The notes: generated by a model from the sequence alone, not told the origin. A stretch of 64,000 nucleotides of DNA from Vitrella brassicaformis (GCA_001179505.1 CDMY01000305.1:116434-180433), one strand, 5' to 3'. Shown: positions 49,484 to 63,300, counted from the first letter of the stretch. Numbers and translations are program-made.

Positions 49484-50061
49484 GTGGCCGGCCGATGGTC
49501 GGATGGATGGGTTGAGGGCGGTGTATGCTATGGCATACTGCTGGTCGGTGTAGTAGTAGTGTGGCAGGCACACCAGGGAGGGATTGACACCACAGACAGA
49601 CAGACAGACAGACAGACAGAAGGACAGGTGTGTGTTCTGTGCGTGTGTGTATCTCTGCCTGCCTGCCTGCCATCATGCTTGTCATGTCATGTGTAACATT
49701 AATCATTGGTTTGCCTTATGGCCACGGCGCTAGCACGAGACCGAGACCTCAGGCTAGTCCAGCGAACGCAATGACCGGCTTTGGGTTCCACAGTGACAGG
49801 TGGCATGCATGGCATGGCATGCAGCCTGCCTTGATTGAGCTACATGCATTGCACTGAGTGCAATGCCCGTGCATTCATTCATTCGCATGGGTTCCTTCAC
49901 AAACGTCGCCCCACCCACACGCACACCCCAGCCAGCCAGCCCGACCAAAACACACAGACGGAGGCATGACAGCAGCCGATCCCATCGCAGAAGGGCTCCA
50001 CTGTGTGTGTGTGTGTGTGTGTGGCGCACCGATGGGTATCCAGATCGGTCTGTGTGTGTCA
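49072..50061. other. Convergent intergenic region with assembly gap
   Basis: Tail-to-tail space between the AP2 gene (+) and the orphan (-). It holds the 300-N gap, a run of about 30 G (49453-49482), a CAGA run (49593-49618), a CATGGCATGGC run (49804-49820) and a TG run (50003-50021). No gene is visible outside the gap. Confidence 0.55.
49149..49448. other. Assembly gap (300 N) next to a poly-G tract
   Basis: Exactly 300 N, the same size as the first gap, so a placeholder length. The right edge is GGGA followed by about 30 G. Unlike the first gap the left edge (gagcgggt) shows no clear overlap with the right edge. Confidence 0.95.
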
Positions 50062-51770
50062 TTAGGGCGATGCACTGTCCTCACCGCCACCGCCTCCGTT
50101 GCCCTCCTCAGCTGCTGCATCCTCTCCTGTTAAAGACGCCCACACAGACACGCAGACTGCGAGTCGGTGTGCCTTCCCTCCTGCCGTGCTTTGTACCTCC
50201 GCTGCCCTCTCCCCCGTTGCCGTCGTCCATATCGTCGCCCTCATCGCCATTGCCGTCTGCACCACACACACAGACAAGGGAAGAAACGTCATCCATCCAT
50301 CCATCCAGGTACACGCTGCACCATGTGTGTGTGTCCTTCCCTCTGTCTGTCCGTACCATCGTCCCCTCCCTGGTGTTGTGGCTGCTGCTGTGGCTGTAGC
50401 TGCTGTTGTGGCTGTACGTCAAAGACGAGTGGCGCCACCGCCGCCAGCGCCACGTGGGCCAGCTGTGTCGTCACCGGGAAGCGGTCCTTGAAGGGGGCGT
50501 CCTCCCCCACACCAGCCACAGCCGACTCGGTCGTGTGGACCACAATATGCACTGCAGACAAGACGAGAGAGACAAAGAGAGCACACTGATGACATGTGAC
50601 TGACCAGCAGAGCTGCCTGTCTGTCATCCTGACCGTTGAAGGCCCCCAAATCCCAGATGTCGACACAGGCGACGAAGTGGTGGCTGTTGTTGGTCAGGAC
50701 CAGCCATCGGTCGCCAATGCGGCGGAATGTCGTGGTGCATCCCGCCACCGGTGTGTGGGGCGACTGGGTTAGGAGGTCCTGCAGACGGCTGCCACCAACA
50801 TACCTGAACGAACCACACCCACACAGACAATCAAACACGCAGCCCTCTCGCCACTGCCGCCATTGGTGTGTCACCTGTTGAGTGCAGTCGATAGGCGGCT
50901 GGTCTGCTCAGTGTTGATGAAGTGGTTGAGAATCATGGCCTTGGCATACGATGACACCGACGCCCAGGTGGTGGTCGAGAGGCTCGACACCCATTGGTTG
51001 GTGTCATCCTCGTAGCAGATACTGCGGCTTTGTACTGGCGGGTCGTGTGGCTGTCTGTGCTGCTGATACAGGTGCTTGGCAGGGAAGGGCGGGTTAATGG
51101 CCAGCCGAAAGCCGGGCTCGTCCTTGATGGCCCGCACCTCGTCGCCACGGCGGAACAGCTGCAGGCGGCTGCCGTCACCGAACTGCACGTGGCGGCCGAC
51201 CACCATGAGCTGCGCCAACACACGAGCTACCGAACTATACGCCTAGACGACACCACACACACACAGACAGACAGAGAGAGGAAATGAGTGATTCCTCTCT
51301 GTTGGTTCTCTCTCGACCCCCCATGTCTGTGTGTGTCTTACCGTCTTGCTGACGTGTGTGCGAATGTCATCTGCCGTGAGGTTGACGGGCAGAGTGCAGT
51401 TGCCACACTGGCTGGCCCACTGCAGCACCTCAGCCACCTCGTCCCACCTCTGCTCCTCCACCATCCAGATGGCCGCCAGCAGCAGCTGCGCCCCGACCAC
51501 CGTCTGTGTGTCGAAGGCCAGCACGGCAGCCAATCTGGTGCCGTCGGCGAGGCGAATGCGATTCAGCGAGCGGTCGAGGCGGCCGCGGAGGGCTTGGGCA
51601 GGGAAGTGGTCGTTGCCGAAGAAGCGGGGAGCATTCCTCATGCTGCCGAGGTCCTTGACGTCCTCGTGAAGTTCGTCCCTGCCATCGCGATGGATGAAGT
51701 CGAGCACTTGGCCGTTGATGGCGGGCGAGGCCTCATCGTTGCTCTTGACGGTGCCCGCCGCCGCACCCAT
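50062..51770 (-). CDS. Orphan protein, 428 aa, acidic Gly-rich tail
   Basis: My model is complement(join(50062..50126, 50197..50256, 50357..50551, 50634..50803, 50875..51242, 51342..51770)), with all joins GT-AG and in phase. It begins MGAAAGTVKSNDEASPAI. The body has VLDFIHRDGRDELHEDVKDLG, a helical segment (LLLAAIWMVEEQRWDEVAEV), beta-looking stretches (HVQFGDGSRLQLFRRGDEVR, TTFRRIGDRWLVLTNNSHHF) and DIWDLGAFNGVHIVVHTTES. The last 90 residues are Q-rich then acidic/Gly-rich (GNGDEGDDMDDGNGGEGSGG). I recognise no family. Its two last coding exons are short and purely low complexity, so the 3' end is the softest part of the model. Confidence 0.65.
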
Positions 51771-52162
51771 TGCACTCACAGAGGAGCGCCGGCCATATAC
51801 CAATAACGGCTAGTTGTCAGGCTCCACTCGTAGATCAGGTATCTGGTCGCCTTTCATTTCAGCGCCGCCCGTCGCGCCTTCATTTCGGCGACTGCAGCGG
51901 CCGAAGGAGCCCTATCGCAACCCCCCCTGAAACGGGACTCATCGTGATTGAAACCGCTGTAAGGCAAGAGAAGCAGATGCAGGTGCCCTGATTCTGTCAG
52001 TCAGATCTTTCTCCGCGAGTGCCTTTCTTTGGCAGATCACAAGAGAGAGAGAGAGAGAGTTGTGTGTCTATCAGTGTCTGTCTATCGTGACACTCCTGCT
52101 GTCTGCCTCTCGAGGATCTGATCTACCCGCAGCGCAGCGCACCCACGAACTAACAAGCCAAG
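51771..52162. promoter_or_regulatory. Divergent promoter region, orphan and C2 gene
   Basis: 392 bp between opposite start codons. It contains a GA run (52034-52049) and a short direct repeat of CTTTCATTTC/CTTCATTTC near 51851-51888. No core-promoter motif recognised. Confidence 0.4.
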
Positions 52163-53752
52163 ATGGGAGCCACCCCATTTGTGCAGGTCTGCGTCCACTC
52201 CGGCAGACAGATGTACAACACAGGTAAGTACGTCCCTGCAGCGCGGCCCTTTCTATTGAGTCATTGACCTCCTCCTCAGCCACAATAATGGTCTGTCTGT
52301 CTGTCTGTCTGTCTGTCTGTGTGTCCCCTGCCTGCCTGGCTGGCAGAGACCTTCGGCAAGATGGATCCCTACGTCAAGATCAAGGTCGGCAACAGCGTGG
52401 CCAAGACGCCCACCAAGACCAACGCGGGCAGTGAGGCCACGTGGGAGATGAGGTGCCAGATGCCTTACCACGGGGAGCCAACCATGACGTTCGAGGTGTG
52501 GGACGAGGACAAGTGGAGCAAGCACGACCTCTCGGGCGTTGCAGAGGTCAATCTCAATGCCATCATACAGGTCAGGTGAACGTCGCGGCTGGAGATGAGA
52601 GCGGATGATGTGATTGATGCTCGTCTGGGCAGCTGGGCTCACACGCTGGTGTGTTGTGTTGTTGCCTTGTGGGTGCTGCAGCACCCGACCCGATGCTACT
52701 CAGGGGATCTGCAGCTGACGCACAAGGGCAAGAAGTTCGGCGGCCACCTGAAGGTGACCATCAGGTTCTTGGGGGGAGACCTTCAACACACCACCCACCA
52801 CCAGCAGCAGCAGCAGCAGCCGGCACCAGCGGCAGCGACCGTCGTCCATGTGACACAGCAGCAGACACCCGCCCCTGCCCCGGTTCCGTCTGCACCTCCT
52901 GCATATGACGATGAGCCGCCCGCAAGCAGCGGAGGTCAGTGTCCGCTTCGTCCGTGCGGTGTGATGTGATGTGATGGGATGTGATGCGATGACTGTTGTG
53001 TTATTGGCTGTGCAGGCCCGAGCACAGGCATGTCAGGCGGACAGCAGCCCCCTGGTGGCCTCTACCCTTCGATCAACGCGCCCTCCGCCCCACCGCTGTA
53101 CGATCCCTCTGCGCCGCCCCCTGCCCCTGCTCCTGCAGCCCCGACCCCTCCCTCTAACTACCCCTCATATCCACAGCAGCACCAGCAGCAACAGGCCAGA
53201 CCTGGCCCTACTTATATGGACATGCTGGGCGGAGGAGGGGGCGGCCATGGCCATGGTCAGCAGCAGCAGCCCTATAACGCCCCCTATGGACACCAACAGC
53301 AGCAGCAGCAGTATAGCTACAGCCACCAACACCAGCAGCAGCACTATCAGCATCACGGTGTGGGGATGGGTATGGGTATGGGTGGGGTCGGCGGCCTCAC
53401 TGCAGGAATGGCCGGCCAGCAGCTCTTCCACAACGCCATGAACATGGGCGGTAAGCCAGCCATCCAGCCTCTCCCCTCCCCTCCCCTCCCCTCCCACACA
53501 CATCATGATGAATGGAATCCAATCCACACACACGGACGTTCATATCTTCTTGCAGCCGGCCACAATCAGACCCACAAGAAGAAGAAAAAACACAAGAAGG
53601 AGAAGAAATTCGGTCTCGGCGGGATGGGGATGGGGGGCGGTCTCGCTGCCGGGGGCCTGGCAGGCCTGGCCTTGGGAGCGGCGCTGGGCGGTCTGGGCAG
53701 CAGGAGCAGCAGCTGGTCGAGCTTTGGCAGCTGGGGCAGCTGGAGCTCCTGA
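52163..53752 (+). CDS. C2-domain protein with Pro/Gln/His-rich tail and hydrophobic Gly/Ala C terminus
   Basis: My model is join(52163..52223, 52347..52570, 52682..52934, 53016..53450, 53556..53752), 389 aa. Residues 1-130 form a single C2 domain: VQVCVHSGRQMYNT, ETFGKMDPYVKIKVGN, TNAGSEATWEM, FEVWDEDKWSKHDLSGVAEV, GGHLKVTIRFLGG. The Asp residues in MDPYV and WDEDKW could bind calcium, so membrane or lipid binding is likely. A tail rich in P, Q, H, Y and G follows (like plant SRC2-type C2 proteins in layout). Then a Lys cluster (HKKKKKHKKEKK) and a Gly/Ala/Leu segment (GGLAAGGLAGLALGAALGGL) that could contact membranes. The start is the ATG just after AAG, giving a C2 domain that begins at once. 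Confidence 0.85.
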
Positions 53753-54292
53753 CTGACCGATCGGTCGGCCGGGTGCCGGGTGCTCTAGCTAGCGTGTGTA
53801 AGGTAAGGCGGTGTGGTGTGATGTGATGTGTTCTTTGCTTAATGCAAGCGGTCGGGACGTGGTGCTGTTTTGGTGAATCAATCGGTGTGAAGGGTGCCGG
53901 ATGTGTCCGTCTGTGGTCGGGGGGCTGCGCTATGGTGGAGTGTGGGTGTTGTGGTGTACCCTGTGCGTGTTTTGACGCTTTCTGATTGATGTGATGATGT
54001 GCACAGTACCGTGCACCGACTTCTTTCAGGACGTGGCCGTCCACCGCATGCGTGTGGATGATTTGATTCAAAATTGGACCATTTACACAAGACAGGTACT
54101 GCAGACAGACACCACGACACGGCATGGCATGAACGAAGAGAAATGCAGTGAACTGTCAGCCAATTACATGAAAATTCGGCACACACTCACACACACGCTC
54201 ACACACACGGGAGAACACGAGAGAGAGAGAGAGAGAGAGAGAGGAGGGGAAAGGTGAAGGCATCAGTCATGATGTGTTTCATTTCATGTCTG
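53753..54292. other. Convergent intergenic region
   Basis: 540 bp between the C2 gene (+) and the MFS carrier (-). It has a GTGAT run (53814-53828), an ACAC run (54181-54208) and a GA run (54218-54242). A short frame at 53991-54257 is not convincing. Confidence 0.5.
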
Positions 54293-56265
54293 TCATATGA
54301 CGCTCCGGACAAAGGAGATAATGAAGGCGGAGACGGATATCGACACAGACGACAACCCCAACACTGACACAACCACAGGACACTCTCTCTCTCCCTGTGT
54401 GTGTGTGTGTGGTTGTCTCCCCCCCACCTGCGACGTATCCGGCATACTCGTAGCTCTTAGGCTGGTCCATATGGTAGATGACGATGCCGTGGCGGCCGAT
54501 GAGCTGCAGGGCCAGCCCCTCAATCAGCGGACCGATGGCGCTCCCGACGAAGGCGCTCACACCCCATATACCTGACAGACACACACACACAGAGACACAG
54601 ACAGAGAGGGCTGGGGTGGGCTGTGTCTCCCTCCCTCCCTCCCTCCCTCTGTGTGTGTGTGTATGTGTATGTGTGTGTGTCCGTGAGTGTGTGTGCATGG
54701 GCAGCCAGCCAGCCGACCGAGGTCTTTTGCGGCGGTTCTTCTGTCGGGGAGGCAGTCGAGAGCGAGTGCCAGGTCGACGGACAGGTACGCGCCGTTGCCG
54801 ATGCCGTAGATGACGGCACAGAAGTATATGCAGGACACGTAGGACGTGTAGTCGCTGATAATCTGGGCGGTGGCACACAAACATGGATGGCATGGCATGG
54901 CCAATTTGTCTTTTGTGTGTGTAGGGGTGTGTGTGTGTGTGTGAGTGGGGTGGTAGGCCGACCCATGGCAGGACGAGGAACATGATCCATGTGAATGACA
55001 TGAAGAGGCAGGCGAAGTAGACCAGGATCTTGCGGCCCCAGTGCTCGCTCAGGTAACCCGCGGGAAAGGCCACCGCTGCCGCCGCCAACTGCACACCACA
55101 CACACACACCCCAGGATCCGTCCATGCATCTCAGGACACATCCTGGTGTGTTGTTCTCTCTCTCTCTCCCCCTCTCTCTCTGCGTGTGTGTGTGTGCCTG
55201 TCCGAGCAGGGCGATGACTGATATCTGGAACTTGCGCGCCGCCTCGTCGGTCGTCCCCACCATGTCCCGCAGGTAATACAATATGAAGCTCTGCCCACTC
55301 GTGGCCAGGTAATATAGCGTCCTGCGCCACAACAGATAGCACCACAGCACACACCGGCACGGCACAGCAGCACCTTTTCCCATGTCTGTGTCTGTCTCCC
55401 GGCCTCCCTCACCTGGCCACGAAGATCCAGAAGAAATCGGGGTTTTTCCTCCTGTCGATGGTGAAGGAGCGGAGCAGGTCTCTGATGGAGAGCTTCTCCG
55501 GCAGCAGCAACGGCCCCTTGGGCCACCCGTCGCTGTATTCCTCGACGGCGGTGAAGCAGACGAGCATGACCGAGACGAAGATGAGCAGGCTGTAGACGAA
55601 GTAGAGGAGGTGGAAGTCGAGGTCCTTCGTGTAGGCCACGAACACAAACCCTTCACGCCAACCGCACACACACATGGATGGATGGATGGATGCCTCTCTT
55701 TGTGTGCCGTCTTGCCGACAGACAGACAGACAGACAGAGAGGGATGCCCACCGAGCGTTGAGCCGAGCAGCAGGTGCACGGCGACGACCCCTGATGCGGT
55801 CCCCTGGCTGGCGTGGTCCTTGAGCTGGTCCGGGATGAGGCCCGTCTGTGCACTGTAGATGACGTTGAGGCTGCACGACATGATGGCCAGGAGCATCATC
55901 CACAAGGGCCGCGTCAGCAGCAGGCTCGCGAACCACATGCCGAAGAAACCCAACACCGACATTATTCCCCCTGCACCCATCCGCACACACACATGGGGCT
56001 GAGGGCAATCCAGCCATCGCTCCATCCGATGCGATGCGATGCATGCCTGCGAAGATGAAGGGTTTCCGCTTGCCATACGGCGAGGAGTAGTTGTCCGACA
56101 CGACGCCTACGACCGGACAGATGAGCTGTGTGAGCCCGATGAGGCCGAGGGAGAGGCCCAGCATGAGGCTCTCGTGGTTGGGCCACAGCCGCAGCGCCTC
56201 CGACGGCAGAATGTACAGCCCCATTGTGGCGTAGATCAAGCCATCTGCAGATAAGGCATCTCTCC

Positions 56266-56298
<33 letters not shown>

Positions 56299-56927
56299 GG
56301 TGTGCGCGTGTGTGTCTGTGTGTGGAGGAATACATGGGAAGTTGAAGCACGTGAGCCAAACGATAGGTCCTAGCCCGTGCACCGGGCCGAGAGTGAACTC
56401 CTGGCTGCCCCGCACGCTGCCCTTCGCAGAAGGAGACGACACCGACACTGGTGGACCAACAAACACATACACACACACACACACACACAGACAACTCCGC
56501 CCATCACCCTCCACAATGTTTGTGTCCTTTCCATATGCCCACCAGGCATACCGATGAGCGGCGATGTTTCCGTCGGCCCCCCCTCCCACCGAGACCCCGA
56601 TCGCATCCCCAACCCGGCCTTACTCCCCGCCCCAGCCTCCGCCCCGTCCAGCAACACTTCACTCGCTCCAGTCACCCCCACACCCTCCTCACCACGGTAA
56701 GAAGACCCCGCGCGGCTCACAATGGGGCTGCGGAATGTCGACTGCCGGCGGCTGGATGGGCCGAGGTTGGTGTCACGTCCCCGGCGCCAGATGAGCTGGG
56801 CCGCCCCGACGATGGGCGATGGGGTGGTCGGCTGCTGTGTGACGGGTGGGCGAGGGGGGTGGTGGGGGGGACGAGTGCTGCCTGTGGTGCCTGTGGGGGA
56901 CTGCTGCTGCTGCTGCTGCTGGTGCAT
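54293..56927 (-). CDS. Major facilitator carrier, glycoside/sugar-cation symporter-like
   Basis: My model is complement(join(54293..54363, 54428..54571, 54718..54862, 54963..55088, 55198..55321, 55413..55650, 55752..55970, 56047..56244, 56334..56447, 56552..56927)), 584 aa, in phase throughout. After a 125-residue cytosolic tail, about 12 membrane helices follow. The first repeat has GLGPIVWLTCFNFP, GLSLGLIGLTQLICPVVGV, VVGVVSDNYSSPYGKRKPFI (motif A-like loop) and GFFGMWFASLLL. Then LDFHLLYFVYSLLIFVSVML, GYLSEHWGRK (second motif A-like loop), YFCAVIYGIGNGAYLSVDLAL and SAFVGSAIGPLIEGLAL. The D-x-x-x-P-x-G-x-R/K loop and the GNG-like helix resemble sucrose/GPH-type carriers. Substrate not determinable. 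Two introns seem to use GC donors (55197: CAG|GCACAC; 56046: GCAG|GCATGC). Confidence 0.82.
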
Positions 56928-57377
56928 GGGCAGAATCGGCAGATCTGGTCAGCACGGCACGGCGACCGCCAGATGCGATGAGGGCCTTCGATTGACAATG
57001 GTGCTGTAGAATGTGATGACTATGGTACGTAGAGGAATGGCCTTGGCGCGAAGGGGCTGACTCTGCAGACAGAGAGGAGAGAAACAAGAGGGACCAATAA
57101 ATATCCATCCATCTCCAAGCCATCTCCAAGTGGGGAAGGGCTTACATCATTTTCTGTGCCGCATCGGTGGTGACCTTTGACAGCAGCCTTCGATGGGGCG
57201 AATTTACAAGAAAGCCAGCGCGAGCAGATGCTCTAGCACAGGCTTTTCATAGCTGTTGCGATGCGGTTCTGCTCGGACACGTCATTGGCCGTCACGTTGC
57301 GTGTGCTCCAGCACAGCTTGCAGAAGCTCAATTTGCTGAAGATGTGAAGTCTTGGAGTCATTTGAAAAATCCTGACT
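56928..57377. promoter_or_regulatory. Divergent promoter region, MFS carrier and kinase
   Basis: 450 bp between opposite start codons. A plus-strand frame from 57167 to 57877 overlaps the kinase start in another phase and is a shadow. No core-promoter motif recognised. Confidence 0.4.
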
Positions 57378-60300
57378 ATGTTTTTCCCTCCCACCAGCGG
57401 CACCCGGCTTCCCCCGGTCTCTTCCACAGCGCCGCCAACTGCAGCTGCTCCAATGGCAGCTGCTCACACAGCAGGCGGCCCTGGAGGACCTCAGCCGCCT
57501 CAACCTTTCCCCTTCCCGCCCACGGCATCGCCCTCCCCATCCACACCGCTGCGCGTGCCGCTGCTCGGAGCTCATCATGGCCATCAAACAGCCCCTGCAG
57601 ACCCACAGGTGGCCAGACGGGTGCCGGCGTCGAGGCTGATTCCACTCAGTGCGCCGTATCTGCAGCACCACCAGCAGCAGGTGGCTGTGGTTGCTGCTGC
57701 TCATCATCGCAACGCTGCTGCTGCTGCTGCCGCAGGGCGGATAGGGCACTATGCGGCTGCCCACCCCGGGCCGCCTGGGCCGCCAGGGGCGGTGCCTGCG
57801 TTTGGGTATCGCGGCCCTCCACACCCCCTTGCGCACTTCCCTGGCGGGGGTGCGGTGTTGGCTCCGTTGCCACATAGTCATCATGTGTATCGTGGCGAGC
57901 CTGGATCGAGGAGCATCAGCCGGCCGAGGACGCCCCCGGCTAGTGCGCCCGAGTGGGCGCCTGTGCGCGTGGACGATGTGAGTTGCAGGGAAGGATGGGG
58001 AGGGCTGCAGAGATTGTGTGTGTGTGTGTGTGTGTGTTGCAGTTGTACTATTGTGACGATCCTCACAAGCAGTCTCACTACTTGAGCTGTCTGTCGGTGA
58101 GCAGCTGTGCCACACGGGAAGGAAAAGACCCACAAGCACGACGGCCGGGCATGGATGACTTTGTTTCTCTCTTTCCCTCCCTCCCTCCCTCCCTCCCTCC
58201 CTCTCCCTCCCTCTCGCACGCTCTCTCTCTCTCTCTTTCTCTAGGTGCCGATAGAGTTGACGGACTACGACCTGGCCACCAACCCCTACGCAGCCGTGTT
58301 GGGGGTGCGTTCAGACCAACCAACGTCACACATCAGCTTGCACAACGACACAGACACACATCCCATCCCCTGCTCCTTGCGTTTGTTTGTTCACGTCATC
58401 CAGGCGGGGGCGTATGCGCGAGTGATTCGCCTGCGGCATAGGACGACCAAGGAGACCGTAGCCCTCAAAATCGTAACGAATGATACACCCACCAGCCGGA
58501 CACACGAGGAAGACCTAGAATCTTGCCAGCAACGGGAAGGGTGGCTTTGTGTGTGGGGCAGATGGAGATCGAGCACTATGTGTGTCGGGGGCTGCGAGGG
58601 CAGCTCGACAGGGAGGTCCAGGTATGCAACACGACACCTACAGATGGAGGCACGGCACATGGGTGTATGTGTGTATGTGTGTGTGTGTGTGTGTGTCTGT
58701 GAATCTGTCTGTCTGTGTGTCAGCTGCATCAGCGGTGTGACCATCGCAATGTGGTCCGGCAGCACCGCTGGTTCCACCACTGTGGACACATCTTCCTCGT
58801 GCTGGAATACGTACCCAATGTGCGTGAGCAAGATAAACAAACGGCCTGACCAACACACCACACCACAAACACACCTACCCACATCCACTCCTTTATTATA
58901 TTCTTTGCAGACGCTCTACCGGCTTATCAAGACGCCCGAGAACATTCTGCAGAGGTGAGAAATTGAGAATCATACGTCCAGGTACCTGGCTTGTGTGTAT
59001 CTATCTGTCTGTCTGTGTGCGGTGGGTTGATATGTGTCACCCATCGTGTGTGCGCTCTTAGGTTGGAGGAGCCGTTCGCCGTGTACATCTTCATGCAGCT
59101 GTGCGCAGCCCTCCACTACCTCCACACACACAATATCCTGCACAGAGATCTCAAGGCAGGAAACACACACACACACACACACAAATGACACCCACGCCCA
59201 TAGGCCCCTCTCTCTCTCTCTCTCTCTTTTTGCTGCATTGCATCGTTGAATACATGCAGCCGGAGAACATCCTCGTCGACAACCAATACCACGTCAAGCT
59301 CGGCGACTTTGGCTGGAGCGCAGAGCTCAGACCCGACGAGTCGCGCCAGTCCATCTGCGGCACATTCATCTACATGGTCACTGAGCAAAGACCCTCCCTC
59401 CCCACTCTCTCTCCTCTCCCCCCAACCGACCCCCACTGTCTCTGCGACACCTTTTGGTGAATTGAATGCAGGCGCCCGAGGTGCTGCAGCGACAGTCGCA
59501 GGCGACGTGGATAGACATGTGGTCGTTGGGGTGCCTCCTGCACGAGATGGTCACGGGCAGCCCCCCCTTCCCGCCGCCGGCCTCCCAGACGGGCGACGAG
59601 CAGCAGGCCCACGCACCGCCAGACCCGAACCAGCAGCTGAGGGCTATGATGGCCAACATACGGGACTCCACACACATGAAGTACGTTGAGTTGACAGATG
59701 TTGACAGATGGGTGGGGAAAACCGCAGGGAGGGCATTCTTGATGTGTGTGTGTGTGCTGTGTGGTGGTGTAGGTGTCCTGATGGGATGTCTTCGCAGTGT
59801 TGGGACATCGTGCGTAGGCTGCTCAAGGTGGACCCCAAGCGGCGCATGTCGCCCGCAGAGGTATGGGACCCACACACGTGTGTGTCCATCCATCCATCCA
59901 TCCATCTGTGTGTGTGTGTTGGACCGATTGATGTGTGCAGGCTGTGAGGCATTCTTGGTGCGAGCAGTACCATGAGCAGTGGCGGGAATACGACCCAGAA
60001 CTCTTCCAAGACCGTAAGCAGCACACACATAGTACACCTATGGCCTGCCTTGTTCCATCGTCTGTCTCCTGTCGTCCATCAGCTGTGTTCACGGTGGATA
60101 GTGAAGGTGACGACAAGCCGCCCCTCTTCTCAGGCGACTCCCCTCTGCCCCCGCTCAACCTCTCTCTGGCCCTTTCTCTGCCCGCCGAGCCACACCCCGA
60201 CCGACCCCCTCAGCCGATGGACATCGACATGGACCAGAGTGGGGAGGGGGAGGAGGAGGAGACACCACCCGTACCAACACCCACATCGCCGACACACCCA

Positions 60301-63300
60301 CATGCAGATGCGGATGACCGCCCCCTCCCCCTCCCCGTCCGCAGCCAATCGCTGTCCCTGGTCAACAACGACCTAAACCACACCACCTCTCTGATGCGTC
60401 TGACGGATAACATGGATGGCATGGATGGCGCGGCGTCGGTGCCCGCCCACGCGCCGTCGCACCCCCTGCACGCATTGCTGCCTCTCGGCCCCTCGCACCA
60501 ACAGCAACACCATCACAGAGGCGGCAGCATGGAAGACACCACCACCGCCAACACAGGAGCGGAAGGAGAGGAGCAGGCGACGTCCGCACACAAGCTCGGC
60601 CAGCAGCGGTCTCAGGACGACAGCCACCTGTCGCTGGCTCGTTATGATGGTCCGGTGGTGGATGGGCCGGATGGGAGGGAGAGGGCAATGGGTATGGGAA
60701 TAGTGCGGTCCAAGACGCCCCCGCCCGGCTGTGTGATGGTCGCGAAGCCGGCGATGCTCAGTCGCCTTCTGGGGCCACCGATGGACACCCTCGACGAGCA
60801 GCCGGAGGAGGATGGGGACGCATCGGCTGACAGCGATGGTGAAGTGGCGGCTGCCGACGACATGCCAGCGGAGCCTTCCACATCGTTCGCTGACGGACCA
60901 GCACCAGCACCACCTCGTGATCAGGAGGGGCAGGGAGAGCAGGGCGGCGAGGCTGAGGCTCCTATTCTTCCAGCAGCAGCACCACCACCGCCTCGAGGAG
61001 AGGAGGCTTCAGATGATGGCTTTGATGTCTGTGAGGAGCCGTCTTCTCCGCCACCGGCCGTTGTTGACTCTGAGGCCTCTGAAGCGCCATCGGCCATCAC
61101 GTCCAGCCGTGCCGAGCATCGCGCCGCACTCGTGGGCTCCATCGTCAGACTGGCCTCGTCACCACTCTCTTCAGAGAGAGCGGATGAAGAGCATGAGCCG
61201 GCGGCAGGTCAAGAGGGAGAGGGCGATCGTGCGCAAGTGCCGGAAGACAGCTTCTGGGAAGATGCAGAGGCAGACGCAGACAGAGGGGAGGAGGAGGAGG
61301 AGGCAGAACTGGCACCACCGATCCCCATGCCCATGCCCATGCCACCGACGTCTACATCTCCGCCCTCTCTGTCCCCTCCTCTGTCGTCCCAATGGCTGGA
61401 CCACTTCCAGAGGCAGCCAAGACACGATCCTCTCACCTTCCCACCCGACCGCGGTCTCGGCAGCCTCTCGTCTGTGTCTCTCTCGGTCCGGAAGCCGCTC
61501 CGCCTGCTGTCGTCTCTGTTGCACTCGAGGTCATCAGTGGCCATTGATAGTGATGGTGCCGAGGGAGAGGCGGAGCCCGCTGGTGGTTATGGTGGTGGTT
61601 ATGGTGGCGGTGCTGGTGTTGGTGTGTTTAGGAGGGGGAGGAGGACGGAGGGGCCTCTGCGGTCCATGCGGATGGAGAGCGGGATGATACAGTGGCGGTC
61701 GCGGAGTAGAGACGCACGGGTAGGTGTCTCTCTCTGTCTTTCTGTATGGTGTATGTGGTGACACACACGTGTGGACGGACGGTGTTTGCTATGGGGTACA
61801 CGTGTCTGTGTGTGCAGGCTGGAGCCCCCCCTTTGGCCGACGAGCATGCTGCAGAGATCCGTCTGAGGACAGACAAGGGGCCGGGAAAAAGGAGCGACCA
61901 CGACGATTATGCACCGTCACAAGCAGCGACCTCAAGCCTGCAGCCCGACCAATCATCGGACATCCGACATCCCCTCCTGGCCCCCTCCCCCAGCCGCCCC
62001 ACCCTCCCCCCCATCTCGCCCTCAATCCCCATCGACCTAACACCCTTCTCCTTCCTAGACTCTCGCCCAAGAGGCCGTGCCAGCGATGGCGGCGAGTCTC
62101 TACGCCGATCGTCGTCAAGTGGCGTGTCTGCAGCAGACGACTCTCTTGGTGGCCGACTGAGCAGCAGGCGGAGCGAGAGCTGGCGATGGGACGAGATCAA
62201 GTGGAGCGAGGGGCAGTCACGGTCAGGGGGGTCGTCAGGGATGGAGGGGGAGGAGGACTCCAGGGGTTCTGAGGAGGGGGAGGGAAGCGGCAGCAGTGGG
62301 TATGGCTATTTGGTCATTCGTAGCGAGGCCGAGTCGGAGGAGAGCGACTCGAGCGCGGGTAGCAGTGTGGTGACGGCGAGACGCATCTCTCCCTCGCCTG
62401 AGAACCCTGACAGAAATGAGGTAGGTTTGCACGGGGCGGGCGCACAGGGCGGGAGGGAGTGTGTGAGTGGATGATCTGTGCGTGTGTGTGTGTGTGTGTA
62501 GGATAATGTCCAGCTGATCGATGATAACGCAGAAGGTGAGGAGGAAGACGAGGCTCTCGCACTCGACGCATCAACATCGGCTTATCCACGTGAGAGAGCA
62601 CACACACACACACACACGCATAGCATATACACATCCCCCTTCATCCATCCTTCCTGTGTGTTGTCGCATCGCAGGTCTGGATGCAGTCGAGGTGCCGAGC
62701 GAGCCCCTCTCCCATGCCCTCCCGCCCTCCTCCACCCCCATGCTCCCATTCCCCAAAGGCCTCTCCGCCACCCCACCAGCATTCCTCACATCAATGCCAC
62801 GGCCCACAGAAGAGGATTCTGGTGAAGCTCACTGGCCATCGGAGCGGCGACAGAGGCAACAGCAGCCGTCACGGTCGAAAAGCCCTCTGCGCGTGCTCCA
62901 GTTCACGAGGACGGATGCTGAGTCAAGGACGGCGGTCATCATATCCTCACCGGGCAAGCAGAGCCCGGCTGCTGACGGTGAAGGTGAAGGTGATTCGGGC
63001 GACAGAGCGGCGAGGGCAGACATGAAGAGGGGCGGCAGCAGGGCGCCGAGAAGGAGGCCTGTCAGCCCCGTCCCTCTTCTCCGTGTCAAGAAAGGCCTGC
63101 GATCACCCCCAGCAAAGTCGCCCTCACCCCTAAGCCCCCGTCTCCTGCAGCGTCTCAAGATACCGGCCGAGCCAAAACTCCAAGACAAGAAGAGCAGCCG
63201 GTCCAAGAAAGCAGCACCAGTTGTGGCCCCCACACCCTCCCTCCCACTACGTGACCTGCATCGCTCGGCTGCGCGCCCACTCCTTTCTCCACCGCCCCAG

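Noticed and set aside
49084-49706. Open frames crossing the second N gap on both strands
   Set aside because: They consist of N and poly-G/poly-P with short unrelated ends.
57167-57877. Plus-strand 236-residue frame overlapping the kinase start
   Set aside because: It is a shadow in another phase of the Pro/Ala-rich first kinase exon. The other frame joins cleanly to the kinase exons.
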